DNA from: Clostridia bacterium
GTDB lineage: Bacteria; Bacillota; Clostridia; Lachnospirales; Lachnospiraceae
Assembly: GCA_026000755.1 (NCBI GenBank)
Contig: BNZC01000003.1
Location: 14,003 to 78,002 of the forward strand
Reading direction: 5' to 3'
DNA: 64,000 bases
Shown here: positions 51,844 through 61,671 of the stretch, in pieces
Layout of the letters: each line of letters opens with the position of its first letter
How positions within the stretch are numbered: position 1 is the first letter of the stretch
The notes under the pieces: model-generated
Told to the model about the DNA's origin: nothing
Database searches by the model: none
Seen by the model: only the letters and a program-made list of their open reading frames with translations
Program-made: the position numbers and the translations under genes

Positions 51844-53055
51844 ATGAACAGAACAAAACGAATCTTTTTAATCGTATTAGACAGCGTTGGCATTGGAGAA
51901 ATGCCGGATGCTGCGGACTATGGCGATACAGGTAGCAATACCCTAAGAACCTGTATGAGAAGTCCCTCTTTTTCTATGCCGAATATGGCAAGACTTGGTT
52001 TTTTTCATATCGATGGTGTGAGGGAATATGCCAAATTTGCAAGACATGCTCCAACCGCCGCCTATGCCCGTATGGCGGAAAGCTCTAAGGGCAAGGATAC
52101 CATAATTGGGCATTGGGAAATTGCGGGAGTGATAAGCCCTAGTCCCTTGCCTACCTATCCCAATGGTTTTCCGAAAGAACTCTTGCAGATATTTTCGAGG
52201 AAAACAGGGCGAGGCATTTTGTGTAACAGACCCTATTCCGGTACGCAGGTGTTAGAAGATTATGGAAAGATGCATATGCGGACGGGAGATTTGATTGTCT
52301 ACACCTCAGCGGATTCCGTATTTCAGATTGCTGCCCATGAGGATATTGTGTCAGTGGAGGACTTATACAAATACTGCGAAATTGCCCGGGAGCTACTGAC
52401 AGGAGAGCATGGGGTAGGGCGGGTCATTGCAAGACCGTTTCGCTCTGTGTCAAAAGATAAAATCAAAGCACGCTTTTTTCAAAAGGAAACCCCTGCACGT
52501 TTTTTTCGGACAGTCAATCGCCACGATTTCTCGCTGCCCCCTCCTGCCCTTACGATGTTGGATCAACTTGTAGAAAATGGAAAAGAGGTTTTGGCAGTAG
52601 GGAAAATCCATGATATTTTTGCAGGCAGCGGCATTACGGACTTTGTGCGAACCGGCAGCAATAAGGAGGGGATTGACCGTACCCTAGACTATATGAAGCG
52701 AGATTTTGAGGGATTGTGCTTTACGAACTTGGTGGATTATGATATGTTATACGGGCATCGTAATGATGTGGACGGATACGCAGCGGCGCTTAGTTCATTT
52801 GACAAATATTTGCCTAAATTGCTGGATGGATTGGGAGAAAATGATCTTCTTATGATTACAGCAGACCATGGTTGTGACCCGGGAACAGGCTCTACGGATC
52901 ATTCGAGAGAGTACACACCTTTTCTGTTATATGGAGCCCATATTATGCCACAGAACCTTGGGACACGAAAGAGCTTTGCGGATATTGGAGCAAGTGTACT
53001 GGATTATTTTGGGATAGAGTCTAAAATAGCAGGAGAGAGCTTGTTGCAGATTTAA
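51844..53055 (+). CDS. deoB: Phosphopentomutase DeoB
   Basis: Interconverts ribose or deoxyribose 1- and 5-phosphates. 403 residues of the alkaline-phosphatase superfamily: metal site D13 (IVLDSVGIGEMPDA), KGKDTIIGHWEIAG, and the C-terminal ITADHGCDPGTGSTDHSREYTP. ATG at 51844 with GGGGGA upstream. The phosphopentose link to prs (ribose-5-phosphate to PRPP) 3 kb away may be coincidental. Confidence 0.95.
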   Translation: MNRTKRIFLIVLDSVGIGEMPDAADYGDTGSNTLRTCMRSPSFSMPNMARLGFFHIDGVREYAKFARHAPTAAYARMAESSKGKDTIIGHWEIAGVISPSPLPTYPNGFPKELLQIFSRKTGRGILCNRPYSGTQVLEDYGKMHMRTGDLIVYTSADSVFQIAAHEDIVSVEDLYKYCEIARELLTGEHGVGRVIARPFRSVSKDKIKARFFQKETPARFFRTVNRHDFSLPPPALTMLDQLVENGKEVLAVGKIHDIFAGSGITDFVRTGSNKEGIDRTLDYMKRDFEGLCFTNLVDYDMLYGHRNDVDGYAAALSSFDKYLPKLLDGLGENDLLMITADHGCDPGTGSTDHSREYTPFLLYGAHIMPQNLGTRKSFADIGASVLDYFGIESKIAGESLLQI

Positions 53056-53101
53056 TATTACTATTTCATGAAACTGTTAATCAGAAAGGAAGGATACCCT
53101 T

Positions 53102-54817
53102 TTGTCAGAATTACAAAAACAAATCGAAAAACGCAGAACCTTTGCCATTATTTCCCATCCCGATGCGGGAAAAACTACCTTGACGGAGAAATTTCTTCTC
53201 TACGGCGGGGCAATTAATCTGGCAGGTTCTGTCAAGGGAAAGGCTACTGCAAGACACGCAGTTTCTGACTGGATGGAAATCGAGAAAGAGAGAGGAATTT
53301 CCGTGACCTCTTCGGTATTGCAGTTTAATTACGGGGATTGCTGTATCAATATTTTGGATACGCCTGGGCATCAGGATTTCTCCGAGGATACCTATCGCAC
53401 CCTAATGGCGGCAGATTCCGCTGTCATGGTGATTGACGGAGCAAAAGGCGTAGAGCCACAGACCAGAAAGCTGTTTAAGGTCTGCGTTATGCGCCGCATT
53501 CCCATTTTTACCTTTATCAATAAGATGGATCGAGAGGCCAATGATACCTTTGACTTGGTGGATGAAATCGAAAAGGAACTGGGCATTGCCACCTGCCCCA
53601 TCAACTGGCCCATTGGTTCGGGAAAAGGTTTTCACGGTGTGTATGAGCGGACGACTAAGACAGTACGCTTGTTTTCGGATACGGCAAAAGGCACAAAAGA
53701 GGGAAAGGAGCAGCAGATTTATATTGGAGATGAATTGGAAAGTGATTTTTCCGGCAATCTTTTGCAAGATGAGAACAGTCATCAGAAAGACAGCAAGCAG
53801 AGCCTGTCAGGTCTGGCCCTTTTACGGCAAGAAATCGGAGATACCGCCACGGAACAACTGCTTTCGGAAATAGAACTCTTAGACGGTGCAGGCGTACCTC
53901 TTGACATGGAACTGACGGGCAGCGGAAAACAATCCCCTGTCTTTTTTGGCTCCGCCTTAACCAATTTTGGCGTGGAAACCTTTTTACAGCATTTCCTTAA
54001 GATGACCTCACCGCCCTTGCCGAGAAATTCCAACATAGGGCAAATCGACCCTCTGCGGGAAGAGTTTTCTGCGTTTGTGTTTAAGATTCAGGCAAATATG
54101 AACAAAGCCCATAGGGATCGGATTGCATTTTTGCGAATTTGTTCCGGAAAATTTACGGCGGGTATGGAAGTGAATCATCTGCCCATCGGGAGCGTATCAT
54201 CGGAAGATATGGGGGGGGGTACCACAAGCTCGGCAAAGAAAATGCGCCTTTCCCAACCCCAACAAATGATGGCAAGGGAGCGTAAAATTGTAGAAGAGGC
54301 CTATGCGGGGGATATTATCGGCATTTTTGATCCGGGTATTTTTGCAATTGGAGATACGGTAAGCAACGCCAAGGAGCAGTTTGCCTTTGAGGGGATTCCC
54401 ACCTTTGCGCCGGAGCATTTCGCAAGGATACGCCAGTTAGACACCATGAAGCGAAAGCAATTTGTCAAGGGTGTGAGCCAGATTGCACAAGAGGGTGCCA
54501 TCCAGATTTTCCAAGAATGCAACACCGGCATGGAAGAGATTATTGTAGGCGTGGTGGGAGTACTGCAATTTGACGTGCTACGTTATCGTTTGGAAAATGA
54601 ATACAAGGTGGAAATCAAGTTGGAGAACCTGCCGTATGAGCATATTCGTTGGATTGAAAATAAGGACATTGATTTGGACGGTCTTACAGGCACATCGGAT
54701 ATGAGAAAGATCAGGGATTTGAAAGGCAATCCGCTGCTCCTGTTTGTAAATGCGTGGAGCGTGCGGATGACCTTAGAGAGAAATGAGGGCTTGGAGCTGT
54801 CAGAGTTCGGTCGCTAA
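53102..54817 (+). CDS. prfC: Peptide chain release factor RF3
   Basis: GTPase that recycles RF1/RF2. 571 residues: G1 SHPDAGKTTLTE, the switch region RGISVTSSVLQF, G3 DTPGHQD, G4 NKMDREA, and the C-terminal domains. TTG start preceded by GGAAGG. About 40 residues longer than usual through two insertions: near 192-238 (Lys/Glu/Gln-rich) and near 362-382, the latter with a G9 tract (54211-54219). The stop codon overlaps that of prs on the other strand. Confidence 0.93.
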   Translation: MSELQKQIEKRRTFAIISHPDAGKTTLTEKFLLYGGAINLAGSVKGKATARHAVSDWMEIEKERGISVTSSVLQFNYGDCCINILDTPGHQDFSEDTYRTLMAADSAVMVIDGAKGVEPQTRKLFKVCVMRRIPIFTFINKMDREANDTFDLVDEIEKELGIATCPINWPIGSGKGFHGVYERTTKTVRLFSDTAKGTKEGKEQQIYIGDELESDFSGNLLQDENSHQKDSKQSLSGLALLRQEIGDTATEQLLSEIELLDGAGVPLDMELTGSGKQSPVFFGSALTNFGVETFLQHFLKMTSPPLPRNSNIGQIDPLREEFSAFVFKIQANMNKAHRDRIAFLRICSGKFTAGMEVNHLPIGSVSSEDMGGGTTSSAKKMRLSQPQQMMARERKIVEEAYAGDIIGIFDPGIFAIGDTVSNAKEQFAFEGIPTFAPEHFARIRQLDTMKRKQFVKGVSQIAQEGAIQIFQECNTGMEEIIVGVVGVLQFDVLRYRLENEYKVEIKLENLPYEHIRWIENKDIDLDGLTGTSDMRKIRDLKGNPLLLFVNAWSVRMTLERNEGLELSEFGR

Positions 54818-55995
54818 ACACTTTTGCCCGCATTATACTCTTTCACCAGACTGGTAATCCGCTCGTAGGGATTGAGCAAATCGCTGATGGAAGCATCGTG
54901 GTTTAGGGTATCAATAATATAGGCAATATACTTACTCATGTCGCAAGGAATGTAATAGGGCTTTTCATACAGCTCCGGGGGCTGATAGGTTAAGTTGGTT
55001 GTGACCACACGGTAAATCAAGCCCTCTTCGTATGCCTTGTCGAATTTTGCCAAGCCATTGGTGAATAAGCCAAAAGTGGATACAACGAAAATGCGTTTCG
55101 CTTTTCGCTTCTTAAGTTCTGTTGCCACGTCAATCATACTGTCTCCGGAGGAAATCATATCGTCAATAATAATGACGTCCTTATCCTCCACAGAAGCTCC
55201 CAAAAATTCATGGGCTACAATGGGATTGCGCCCGTCTACAATGCGGCTGTAATCCCTCCGCTTATAGAACATACCCATATCAAGTCCCAACACACTGGCG
55301 AGGTAAACGGCGCGATTGGTCCCCCCCTCATCGGGGCTTATGACCATCATGTGTTTGTTGTCGATTTGCAAATCATCTACGTTGCTTAAAATGCCCTTGA
55401 TAAACTGATAGGCGGGTTGTACCGTGTCAAAGCCCTTTAGGGGAATGGCATTTTGTACTCTGGGGTCGTGGGCATCAAAGGTGACGATATTGTCCACGCC
55501 CATAGCAGTCAGCTCCTGCAAGGCAATCGCACAGTCTAAGGATTCCCGCTTGGTACGCCTGTGTTGGCGGCTTTCATACAAGAAAGGCATGATGACGGTG
55601 ATACGTCTGGCCTTTCCGCCGATGGCGGCAATCACCCGCTTTAGATCTTGAAAATGGTCGTCAGGAGACATACGGTTGATGTGGCCGCAGACCTTATAGG
55701 TTAAGCTGTAATTGGTCACGTCCAATAAAATAAATACGTCATAGCCCCTTGCGGATTCAAATAACATCCCTTTTGCTTCTCCGCTTCCGAAACGGGGGGT
55801 TTCTGCGTGGAGGAGGTAGCTGTCTTTCTGATAATTGGTAAACACAACGCTGTCTTTTTTGGTGAGATTTCTGTTGTGGCGCCATTCTGCCAGATACTGA
55901 TCCACCAAATCCCCCATTTCCTTGCAGCTTTGTAAGGCAATCAAGCCTAAGGAGCCTACGGGTATTGTTTCGAATGGTCTTTCTTCATGAAGCAT
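54814..55995 (-). CDS. prs: Ribose-phosphate pyrophosphokinase (long form)
   Basis: 393 residues, longer than the usual 315, of the divergent PRPP synthetase group seen in Lachnospiraceae. Recognisable: MPFLYESRQHRRTKRESLD, TFDAHDPRVQNA, SPDEGGTNRAV and the PRPP loop IIIDDMISSGDSM. Makes PRPP for nucleotides, His and Trp. Its start overlaps dnaI by 11 bases, with GGAGGAA inside dnaI. Some members of this longer group could be non-canonical; catalytic residues look present. Confidence 0.85.
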   Translation of the reverse strand: MLHEERPFETIPVGSLGLIALQSCKEMGDLVDQYLAEWRHNRNLTKKDSVVFTNYQKDSYLLHAETPRFGSGEAKGMLFESARGYDVFILLDVTNYSLTYKVCGHINRMSPDDHFQDLKRVIAAIGGKARRITVIMPFLYESRQHRRTKRESLDCAIALQELTAMGVDNIVTFDAHDPRVQNAIPLKGFDTVQPAYQFIKGILSNVDDLQIDNKHMMVISPDEGGTNRAVYLASVLGLDMGMFYKRRDYSRIVDGRNPIVAHEFLGASVEDKDVIIIDDMISSGDSMIDVATELKKRKAKRIFVVSTFGLFTNGLAKFDKAYEEGLIYRVVTTNLTYQPPELYEKPYYIPCDMSKYIAYIIDTLNHDASISDLLNPYERITSLVKEYNAGKSV

Positions 55996-56986
55996 GTGAG
56001 ATTCCTCCGTTTAGTTTTTTGACAATCCTTATATCATCTCCTGCTAATTTTAACATGGTATAGAAGCACATAATGCGGGAAAACAGGCGTTCCGAATATA
56101 ATTCGCTTAACTTTGGCATATTCAGGTTCGTGGAAATTAAGGTGGATTTTTGCCGCAGGATACGTTCATTCAAACACAAAAACAACTGCGAGTTGGTAAA
56201 GGAGTTGGCAAATTCCGTTCCCAGATCGTCAATCATCAATAAGTCGCAGTCAAAGAGGTTTTGATAATCAAAGCCCTGTGCTTCTTTCTTTTGAAAGGTG
56301 TTTTTCTCGAAAATGGAAAATAAATCAAAGGCTGTTACGTAAATGACGGAATGTCCCAAATCCAAAAGCTCTTTCGCCACACAATGGGAGAGAAAGGTTT
56401 TGCCCACGCCGGTATCGCCGTAGAAAAACAGATTTTCAAAGGAGGTATCAAAGCGTTCGATAAAAGATTTGGATTCGTTTACTGCTTTCTGCGCCAAAGC
56501 CAGATAGGACAGACCGCTGGCAGCGTCGATTTCTTTGGAGGAATAATAGGAAAAGGAAAAATGTTTGAAATTTTCCGCCTCTAAAATACCGCTTAAATTC
56601 GAACTGTTATACACAAGGTCAATGGCCTGTTGGCGAAAGCAAGGGCAACGTTTGTCATCTACATAGCCCGTATCCTTACAAATATTGCACTCATAGGGGG
56701 GGGTTAAATAGTCCTTAGGATACCCCAAGTTTTGAATCAGAAAGGATTTCTCTTGACTTAGTCGGGTGATTTCTGCTTTTAGGCGAGAAATTGCGGTAGT
56801 ATCACCCTCTAAGAACAAGCGGCCAAAGGAAAGTGCCACAGAGGACATCTGCACCTCTGTTTCCCGAAAGGGGGAGGATTTATCGTAGAGTTCTTGCTGT
56901 CTTTTTTCGATTAGAATGCGGCGGGTTCTCTGTCGCTTCTCGTAACTGCGCATGATACTGTCATATTGTGTATTGGTTAAGGCCAT
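55985..56986 (-). CDS. dnaI: DnaI/DnaC-like helicase loader ATPase
   Basis: 333 residues: an N-terminal helical region, a zinc-finger-like cluster (C100, C103, C114, C116), and an AAA+ domain with Walker A GDTGVGKT (190-197) and Walker B LLMIDDLGTE. Loads the replicative helicase. The ATG at 56986 is chosen because GGAG precedes it; a start at 57001 inside the dnaD end is possible. Directly follows dnaD, its partner. A C8 coding tract gives TPPYEC. Confidence 0.9.
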   Translation of the reverse strand: MALTNTQYDSIMRSYEKRQRTRRILIEKRQQELYDKSSPFRETEVQMSSVALSFGRLFLEGDTTAISRLKAEITRLSQEKSFLIQNLGYPKDYLTPPYECNICKDTGYVDDKRCPCFRQQAIDLVYNSSNLSGILEAENFKHFSFSYYSSKEIDAASGLSYLALAQKAVNESKSFIERFDTSFENLFFYGDTGVGKTFLSHCVAKELLDLGHSVIYVTAFDLFSIFEKNTFQKKEAQGFDYQNLFDCDLLMIDDLGTEFANSFTNSQLFLCLNERILRQKSTLISTNLNMPKLSELYSERLFSRIMCFYTMLKLAGDDIRIVKKLNGGISHAS

Positions 56987-56990
56987 TGGT

Positions 56991-58091
56991 TTACTCCACA
57001 TTTAAGAGCTGCTGCTCCAGTTTCTGGTAGTCATAACTGCGCTGGGTAAAATTGTTAAACTTATTATTGACCCCGGCGACAGGTTTTTGCCGATTTGCGT
57101 TTTTTGTTTTCTGGTAGGCCATATCTTGGGCTGTCACGTCGGCAAGGGTAGATACCGTCTGCTTCTTCCAACTGCTTAAGATACTGTCAGCATACTCGAA
57201 GCTGGGTTGATGAGTTGCCGATATGGTGCGACGGCAAGCTTCTAAAATAAGCTCAGAAGAAAACCCCAACTGTTTTTGCCACTTGTCAATAAAGGCTAAC
57301 TCATCGGAAGTCAGGTTACGGTTGCCCAGTCCAAAGGCACGCAAAACCGCATAATGGAGTTTTGAGAAAGCAACGGAAACAAGCTTCGCTTGCTCTACGG
57401 TGGTAATCTTTTGATCTCTCCAACCGAGAGCCACCTTGTTCATATAACGAAGGCTCACATGGTTTTTGCAGACACAGTATTCGATTAGATATTCAATCAA
57501 ATCGGTAGAGAAAGAAAGTTCCTCGTACCAGTACAAGATTTGCTGTACATCCGTAGGGGTCAAGGGGCGTTTCAAATACTGTTCCGCCGCAAAGAGCAAC
57601 TCCCTTACATGGGTCTTTTTCTGAAAATCACTTAGCTCCGCCGCCGTTGTGCCCTTAGAGGACAGGAGTGAAAGGGTAGCCGTCTTCCGGTCGGAGGAAT
57701 CGGAAAGAAAAGGAGCTTGTAATGCCCCGGCTTGGTTTGTGTGGTAAAATCCGTCTGCTTGGTTCGACTCGGCAGATTCCGCCACGATATCCTCTTTTAC
57801 GGGAAGGAAATAAATACCGGAAAGTTGTTTCTCTGTATTGTATTCCAGATGAAGCAACTTCATCTTCTCCCAATAGCGCAAGGCCCGTAGCACGTCCTTT
57901 TCCGTATGTTCAAATCGATCCGCCGCAGAGGAGAGATCAAAGCCTGCGCTTTCGGCATTCCTGCAACGCAGGAGGTAGAGGTATATTTTGACAAATTCTC
58001 CATTGGCATTGGGCATATGCCGGTCGATAAATGTATTTGCAACATAGGTGGCAGATTGATCTGCATCGATATGTAAGGCAATGTCAGCCAT
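56991..58091 (-). CDS. dnaD: DnaD-domain replication initiation protein
   Basis: 366 residues: an N-terminal winged-helix domain (FVKIYLYLLRC...) and a C-terminal DnaD/DnaB-type domain (about 175-245 and again 255-320, with the YxxxIxxxW-like end: YADSILSSWKKQ). Acts with the helicase loader at initiation. AAGGAGG before the ATG. Ends 5 bases before the preferred dnaI start. Confidence 0.9.
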   Translation of the reverse strand: MADIALHIDADQSATYVANTFIDRHMPNANGEFVKIYLYLLRCRNAESAGFDLSSAADRFEHTEKDVLRALRYWEKMKLLHLEYNTEKQLSGIYFLPVKEDIVAESAESNQADGFYHTNQAGALQAPFLSDSSDRKTATLSLLSSKGTTAAELSDFQKKTHVRELLFAAEQYLKRPLTPTDVQQILYWYEELSFSTDLIEYLIEYCVCKNHVSLRYMNKVALGWRDQKITTVEQAKLVSVAFSKLHYAVLRAFGLGNRNLTSDELAFIDKWQKQLGFSSELILEACRRTISATHQPSFEYADSILSSWKKQTVSTLADVTAQDMAYQKTKNANRQKPVAGVNNKFNNFTQRSYDYQKLEQQLLNVE

Positions 58092-58119
58092 GTGGGGAAC
58101 CTCCTTCGTTTTGTGTGCA

Positions 58120-58510
58120 GTTACTGTTTACGGTAATAATGAAAAAGGCTACTCGCTCCGCAAAAAAGAACCCTCGCTTGACCGAAAGCACTTTAGCGAT
58201 TAAGCCCTGATTTGTAGGGCGATGCTTATCGAACGTTTTTTGTTCGGTAAGAGGGTAGTAAATTGTTATGAAGTAGTAGACCCATTCATTTAGTGCGAGG
58301 TCGTTCGTGAACCAAGCCCTGTTCTTTAGGGCGCTGCTTACCGAATGTCCTTTATTCGGTAAGATTGTTGTGAATTATTATGAAAAAGTAAACCCGTAGC
58401 ACGAACTTAGTTGAAAGAACCTCCTTAGGAGGGTCTTTCCTACATTTCGCTCGAAGGCTCTTTTTTGAGCAGAGCGAGCAGCCTCTTTCAAATCAATCGT
58501 GAATAGTTAC
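58120..58510. mobile_element. MITE-like element, long form (about 390 bp)
   Basis: Ends GTTACTGTTTACGG and CGTGAATAGTTAC with about 60 bp of imperfect inverted repeat, including GGCTACTCGCTCCGC.AAAAAAG and its partner. The inside holds a 112-bp imperfect tandem duplication (units at 58202 and 58314), each with hairpins AAGCCCT...AGGGC and TTATCGAAC...GTTCGGTAAG. Flanks share only GTGCA. Shares inner blocks with 26600-26807 and 16877-17045. No ORF. Confidence 0.7.
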
Positions 58511-58602
58511 CGTGCAACATATACAAACATTGTATCACACTTATTGCAAAAAAAAAAGCCTTTTTTTTGCGGAAAGCCTTTCTTTGTAAGGGTTTTCGCC
58601 GA

Positions 58603-58718
58603 TGTGGATAAGCCTTAAAACTGTGGATAAGCCCTCCAAGGCGTGTATTTTAGGAATGAAAAAATCCACATCACAGTCAGTCGTATTTTTCCGACTCGGA
58701 TGTGGATTATGTGGATTA
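58603..58718. promoter_or_regulatory. Cluster of DnaA-box-like 9-mers
   Basis: TGTGGATAA (perfect reverse complement of TTATCCACA) at 58603-58611 and 58622-58630; TGTGGATTA at 58701-58709 and 58710-58718; and, inverted, AAATCCACA at 58662-58670. Five sites in 116 bases between dnaD and murC. The outer three partly coincide with a terminator stem (next entry). Confidence 0.5.
58655..58712 (-). terminator. Terminator of murC
   Basis: On the minus strand AATCCACATC and CGAGTCG pair with CGACTGACTGT and GATGTGGATT around GAAAAATA, followed by TTTTTTC. Directly after the murC stop. Confidence 0.65.
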
Positions 58719-60098
58719 TGAAAGACCAAGCAGGTGTTCCCCAATGCGGTAAACATCTCCGGCACCCATAGTTATCAACAAGTCACCGTGCAAACATTTT
58801 TTTAATAAAAATGCTTCAATGGCATCAAAAGAGGGTTCATAATAGGCTTCTACCTCATAGTTGTTCAGCTCTTTCAGCAAATCGGCGGAGGAAATGCCTA
58901 TGGTATTCTTCTCCCTGGCGGCATAAATATCGGTTAATATAACAAGATCCGCAGCGGAAAGGGCTTTTGCAAAGTCCAAAAGGAAAGCCTTTGTCCTGGT
59001 ATAGGTATGAGGCTGAAAGATACAAATGATCCGCTTGTGCGGGTAATTTGCGGCGGCGGTTAAGGTAGCGGAAATCTCGGTGGGGTGGTGGGCATAATCG
59101 TCAACGATGGTAATGCCGCCTAATTCCCCCTTGTATTCAAAGCGTCGGGCAGTCCCCAAAAAGGAAGTTAAGCCAAGCTGTATGGATGCAAAAGGGATGC
59201 CCATGGTAAGAGCCAGTGCGGCTGCACCTAAGGCATTTGAAACATTGTGTATGCCGGGAACCCTTAGTTTTATCTCACCAAGGAAAGCGTCTTTTTGAAA
59301 AAATGAAAAACTTGTGCCATCTTGTGCATGAAAGTGGACATCTTGTGCATAAAATTCATAGGAGGGGTCAAATCCGTAGCGAGTGACGGTGGCCACGCAG
59401 TTGACTGTAATGTCATCCGGAGCTGCAATATCGCCATTTAAGAGCAGGGTGCCATCCGTCGCCACCTGCCCGGCAAAAGCGGCGAAAGAGTGGCGAATCT
59501 CGCTTAAATCGGAGAAGAAATCCATATGATCCTCTTCTATATTCAGGATAAGTGCGTACTTTGGGTAAAAATGAAGAAAGCTGTTGGTATATTCACAGGC
59601 CTCTGTCAGGAAAATATCAGAAGACCCCACGCGGATATTTCCGTCAATGGAGGATAAGATACCGCCTACGGATACCGTAGGATCGCTTTTTGCTGCCAGA
59701 AAAATATCGGTGAGCATGGAAGTAGTGGTGGTCTTTCCGTGGGTACCGGAGATGGCAACGGAACGAGAATAATTGTCCATGATCTGTCCAAGGAGTTGAG
59801 CTCTTGAGAGCATGGGAATGTCTCTTTCTGTAGATGCAATCCATTCCGGATTATCGGATTTGACTGCCGCCGTATAGACCGTAAGCTGTGCATCCCGGGG
59901 AAGATTTGATTTATCATGCCCGTAAAAAATCAAAACGCCAAGATGTTCCAATTTCTCTGTGAGAGGAGAGCTTTTGGCATCGGAGCCGGAAACAAAGAAT
60001 CCTTCTTTGTTCAGAATTTCAGCCAGTCCGCTCATGCTGATTCCGCCGATTCCGATGAAATGTATGTGTATGGGTGATCCAAAGTCTATTTTGTACAT
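58716..60098 (-). CDS. murC: UDP-N-acetylmuramate--L-alanine ligase MurC
   Basis: Adds L-Ala to UDP-MurNAc in peptidoglycan synthesis. 460 residues: FIGIGGISMSGLAEIL, P-loop GTHGKTTT at 118-125, NIEEDHMDFF, and the C-terminal DDYAHHPTEI and FQPHTYTRT motifs. Normal length. Gene stands alone between the DnaA-box region and glgC. Confidence 0.96.
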   Translation of the reverse strand: MYKIDFGSPIHIHFIGIGGISMSGLAEILNKEGFFVSGSDAKSSPLTEKLEHLGVLIFYGHDKSNLPRDAQLTVYTAAVKSDNPEWIASTERDIPMLSRAQLLGQIMDNYSRSVAISGTHGKTTTTSMLTDIFLAAKSDPTVSVGGILSSIDGNIRVGSSDIFLTEACEYTNSFLHFYPKYALILNIEEDHMDFFSDLSEIRHSFAAFAGQVATDGTLLLNGDIAAPDDITVNCVATVTRYGFDPSYEFYAQDVHFHAQDGTSFSFFQKDAFLGEIKLRVPGIHNVSNALGAAALALTMGIPFASIQLGLTSFLGTARRFEYKGELGGITIVDDYAHHPTEISATLTAAANYPHKRIICIFQPHTYTRTKAFLLDFAKALSAADLVILTDIYAAREKNTIGISSADLLKELNNYEVEAYYEPSFDAIEAFLLKKCLHGDLLITMGAGDVYRIGEHLLGLS

Positions 60099-60396
60099 TG
60101 CCTTATCCCGCCATTTCTATTTAATATTAGTTTATCGAAACGAAGTTTCGGTAAGAGGGGCGTATTTTGACCCATCAATCTGATTACAGGGTTCGCAAAG
60201 CAGTTCCTGTAAATATAATACACCTGATATTTATTTTATACCATTACACAGAATCCGTCAATGTGAATAATTTCACAAAAAACCCAAAAAAATTAAAACT
60301 TTTTTGGTTAATATTATGTACTAATCGAAAAAAGTATGTTATAATGTTCCTAGACATTATTACAGCAGTAAAAAAATAAAGACGAGAGGTGAGAGC
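60099..60396. other. Intergenic region between murC and glgC
   Basis: Divergent intergenic region of 298 bases. Contains a hairpin TTATCGAAAC-GAA-GTTTCGGTAAGAGGGG (60131-60160) like those inside the 58120 element, an A/T-rich inverted repeat AACCCAAAAAAA...TTTTTTGGTT (about 60278-60311), and the glgC promoter. No ORF. Confidence 0.5.
60337..60345 (+). promoter_or_regulatory. Extended -10 promoter of glgC
   Basis: TGTTATAAT (TG at 60337-60338, TATAAT at 60340-60345), about 52 bases before the TTG start. No good -35. Confidence 0.6.
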
Positions 60397-61671
60397 TTGA
60401 TAAGAAAAGAAATGATTGCCATGCTTTTAGCAGGAGGGCAGGGGAGCAGACTGGGGGTTTTGACCTCAGACGTTGCGAAGCCTGCCGTGGCCTTTGGTGG
60501 GAAATACAGAATTATTGATTTCCCGCTGAGTAACTGTATTAACTCCGGAATCGATACGGTTGGCGTATTGACACAGTATCAGCCGCTGAAGTTGAATAAG
60601 CACATCGGCATAGGCATTCCGTGGGATTTGGACAGGAATGGGGGGGGGGTTACTGTTTTACCGCCTCATGAGAAGAGTCATGGAAGTGAGTGGTATTCCG
60701 GAACGGCGAATGCTATTTTCCAGAACATGGACTACATGGAAAGCTACGATCCTGAGTATGTACTGATTTTGTCCGGAGATCATATTTACAAGATGGATTA
60801 TGAGGTGATGTTGGACTTCCATAAGGAGAACAATGCGGCTGTGACCATTGCCTCCATGCCGGTACCCTTAGAAGAAGCCAGCCGTTTTGGTGTTGTAATC
60901 ACGGACAAGGATAAGCGCATTACAGAGTTTGAGGAAAAACCGGAGAACCCAAGGAGCAATCTGGCATCTATGGGTATCTATATTTTCTCATGGCCGGTGT
61001 TAAAAGAGGCTCTTTTGGCACAGCAGGATGTAAGCGGCTGTGACTTTGGAAAGCACATTATTCCTTACTGCCATGAGAAAGAACAGCGTCTGTTTGCCTA
61101 TGAATTTAACGGATACTGGAAGGATGTGGGAACCCTTGGCTCTTATTGGGAAGCGAATATGGAGCTGATTGATCTCATCCCTGAATTTAATCTCTATGAA
61201 GAATATTGGAAGATCTATACCAGAAGTGATATTATTGCCTCCCAGTACATTTCGGCGGATTCTGAAATAGAACGAAGCATTATCGGTGAAGGCACGGAGA
61301 TTCACGGTAAGGTATTCGGCTCTGTGATCGGAGCAGGTGTTGTGATTGGAGAGGGAGCTACGATAAAGGATTCCATTATTATGGCAGGAACCAGCATTGG
61401 TAAAAACACCATTATTGACAAGTCCATCATTGCAGATAACAGCAGCGTTGGCGACAATGTGAAGATGGGTGTGGGCGTGGATGTTCCCAGCAAATTAAAA
61501 GCGGATGTGTATGCTTTCGGTCTTGTGACGGTAGGAGAGGATACTGTCATTCCATCGGATGTGACAATCGGTAAGAATACAGCCATTGCAGGTGTAACAG
61601 AAGCGAGCGACTACAAGGACGGTGAGTTGGCAAGCGGAGAATATATCATTAAGGCAGGTGATCAAGTATGA
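60397..61671 (+). CDS. glgC: Glucose-1-phosphate adenylyltransferase GlgC
   Basis: Makes ADP-glucose for glycogen. 424 residues: nucleotide-binding [39 protein letters not shown], and a left-handed beta-helix C-terminus. TTG start with GAGAGGTGAG upstream. Slightly long for the family. G10 at 60640-60649 encodes N-G-G-G-V in a loop (residues 81-85), the longest tract in the window. Overlaps glgD by 4 bases. Confidence 0.95.
   Translation: MIRKEMIAMLLAGGQGSRLGVLTSDVAKPAVAFGGKYRIIDFPLSNCINSGIDTVGVLTQYQPLKLNKHIGIGIPWDLDRNGGGVTVLPPHEKSHGSEWYSGTANAIFQNMDYMESYDPEYVLILSGDHIYKMDYEVMLDFHKENNAAVTIASMPVPLEEASRFGVVITDKDKRITEFEEKPENPRSNLASMGIYIFSWPVLKEALLAQQDVSGCDFGKHIIPYCHEKEQRLFAYEFNGYWKDVGTLGSYWEANMELIDLIPEFNLYEEYWKIYTRSDIIASQYISADSEIERSIIGEGTEIHGKVFGSVIGAGVVIGEGATIKDSIIMAGTSIGKNTIIDKSIIADNSSVGDNVKMGVGVDVPSKLKADVYAFGLVTVGEDTVIPSDVTIGKNTAIAGVTEASDYKDGELASGEYIIKAGDQV

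Noticed and set aside
58120..58510. CRISPR array or tandem regulatory RNA in the repeat-rich gap before dnaD
   Set aside because: Repeats are imperfect, 112 bp apart, and bounded by inverted ends of the MITE-like family; no regular spacers.
58603..58718. Chromosomal origin oriC
   Set aside because: No dnaA or dnaN nearby and no clear AT-rich unwinding region; the sites are better described as a DnaA-box-like cluster.
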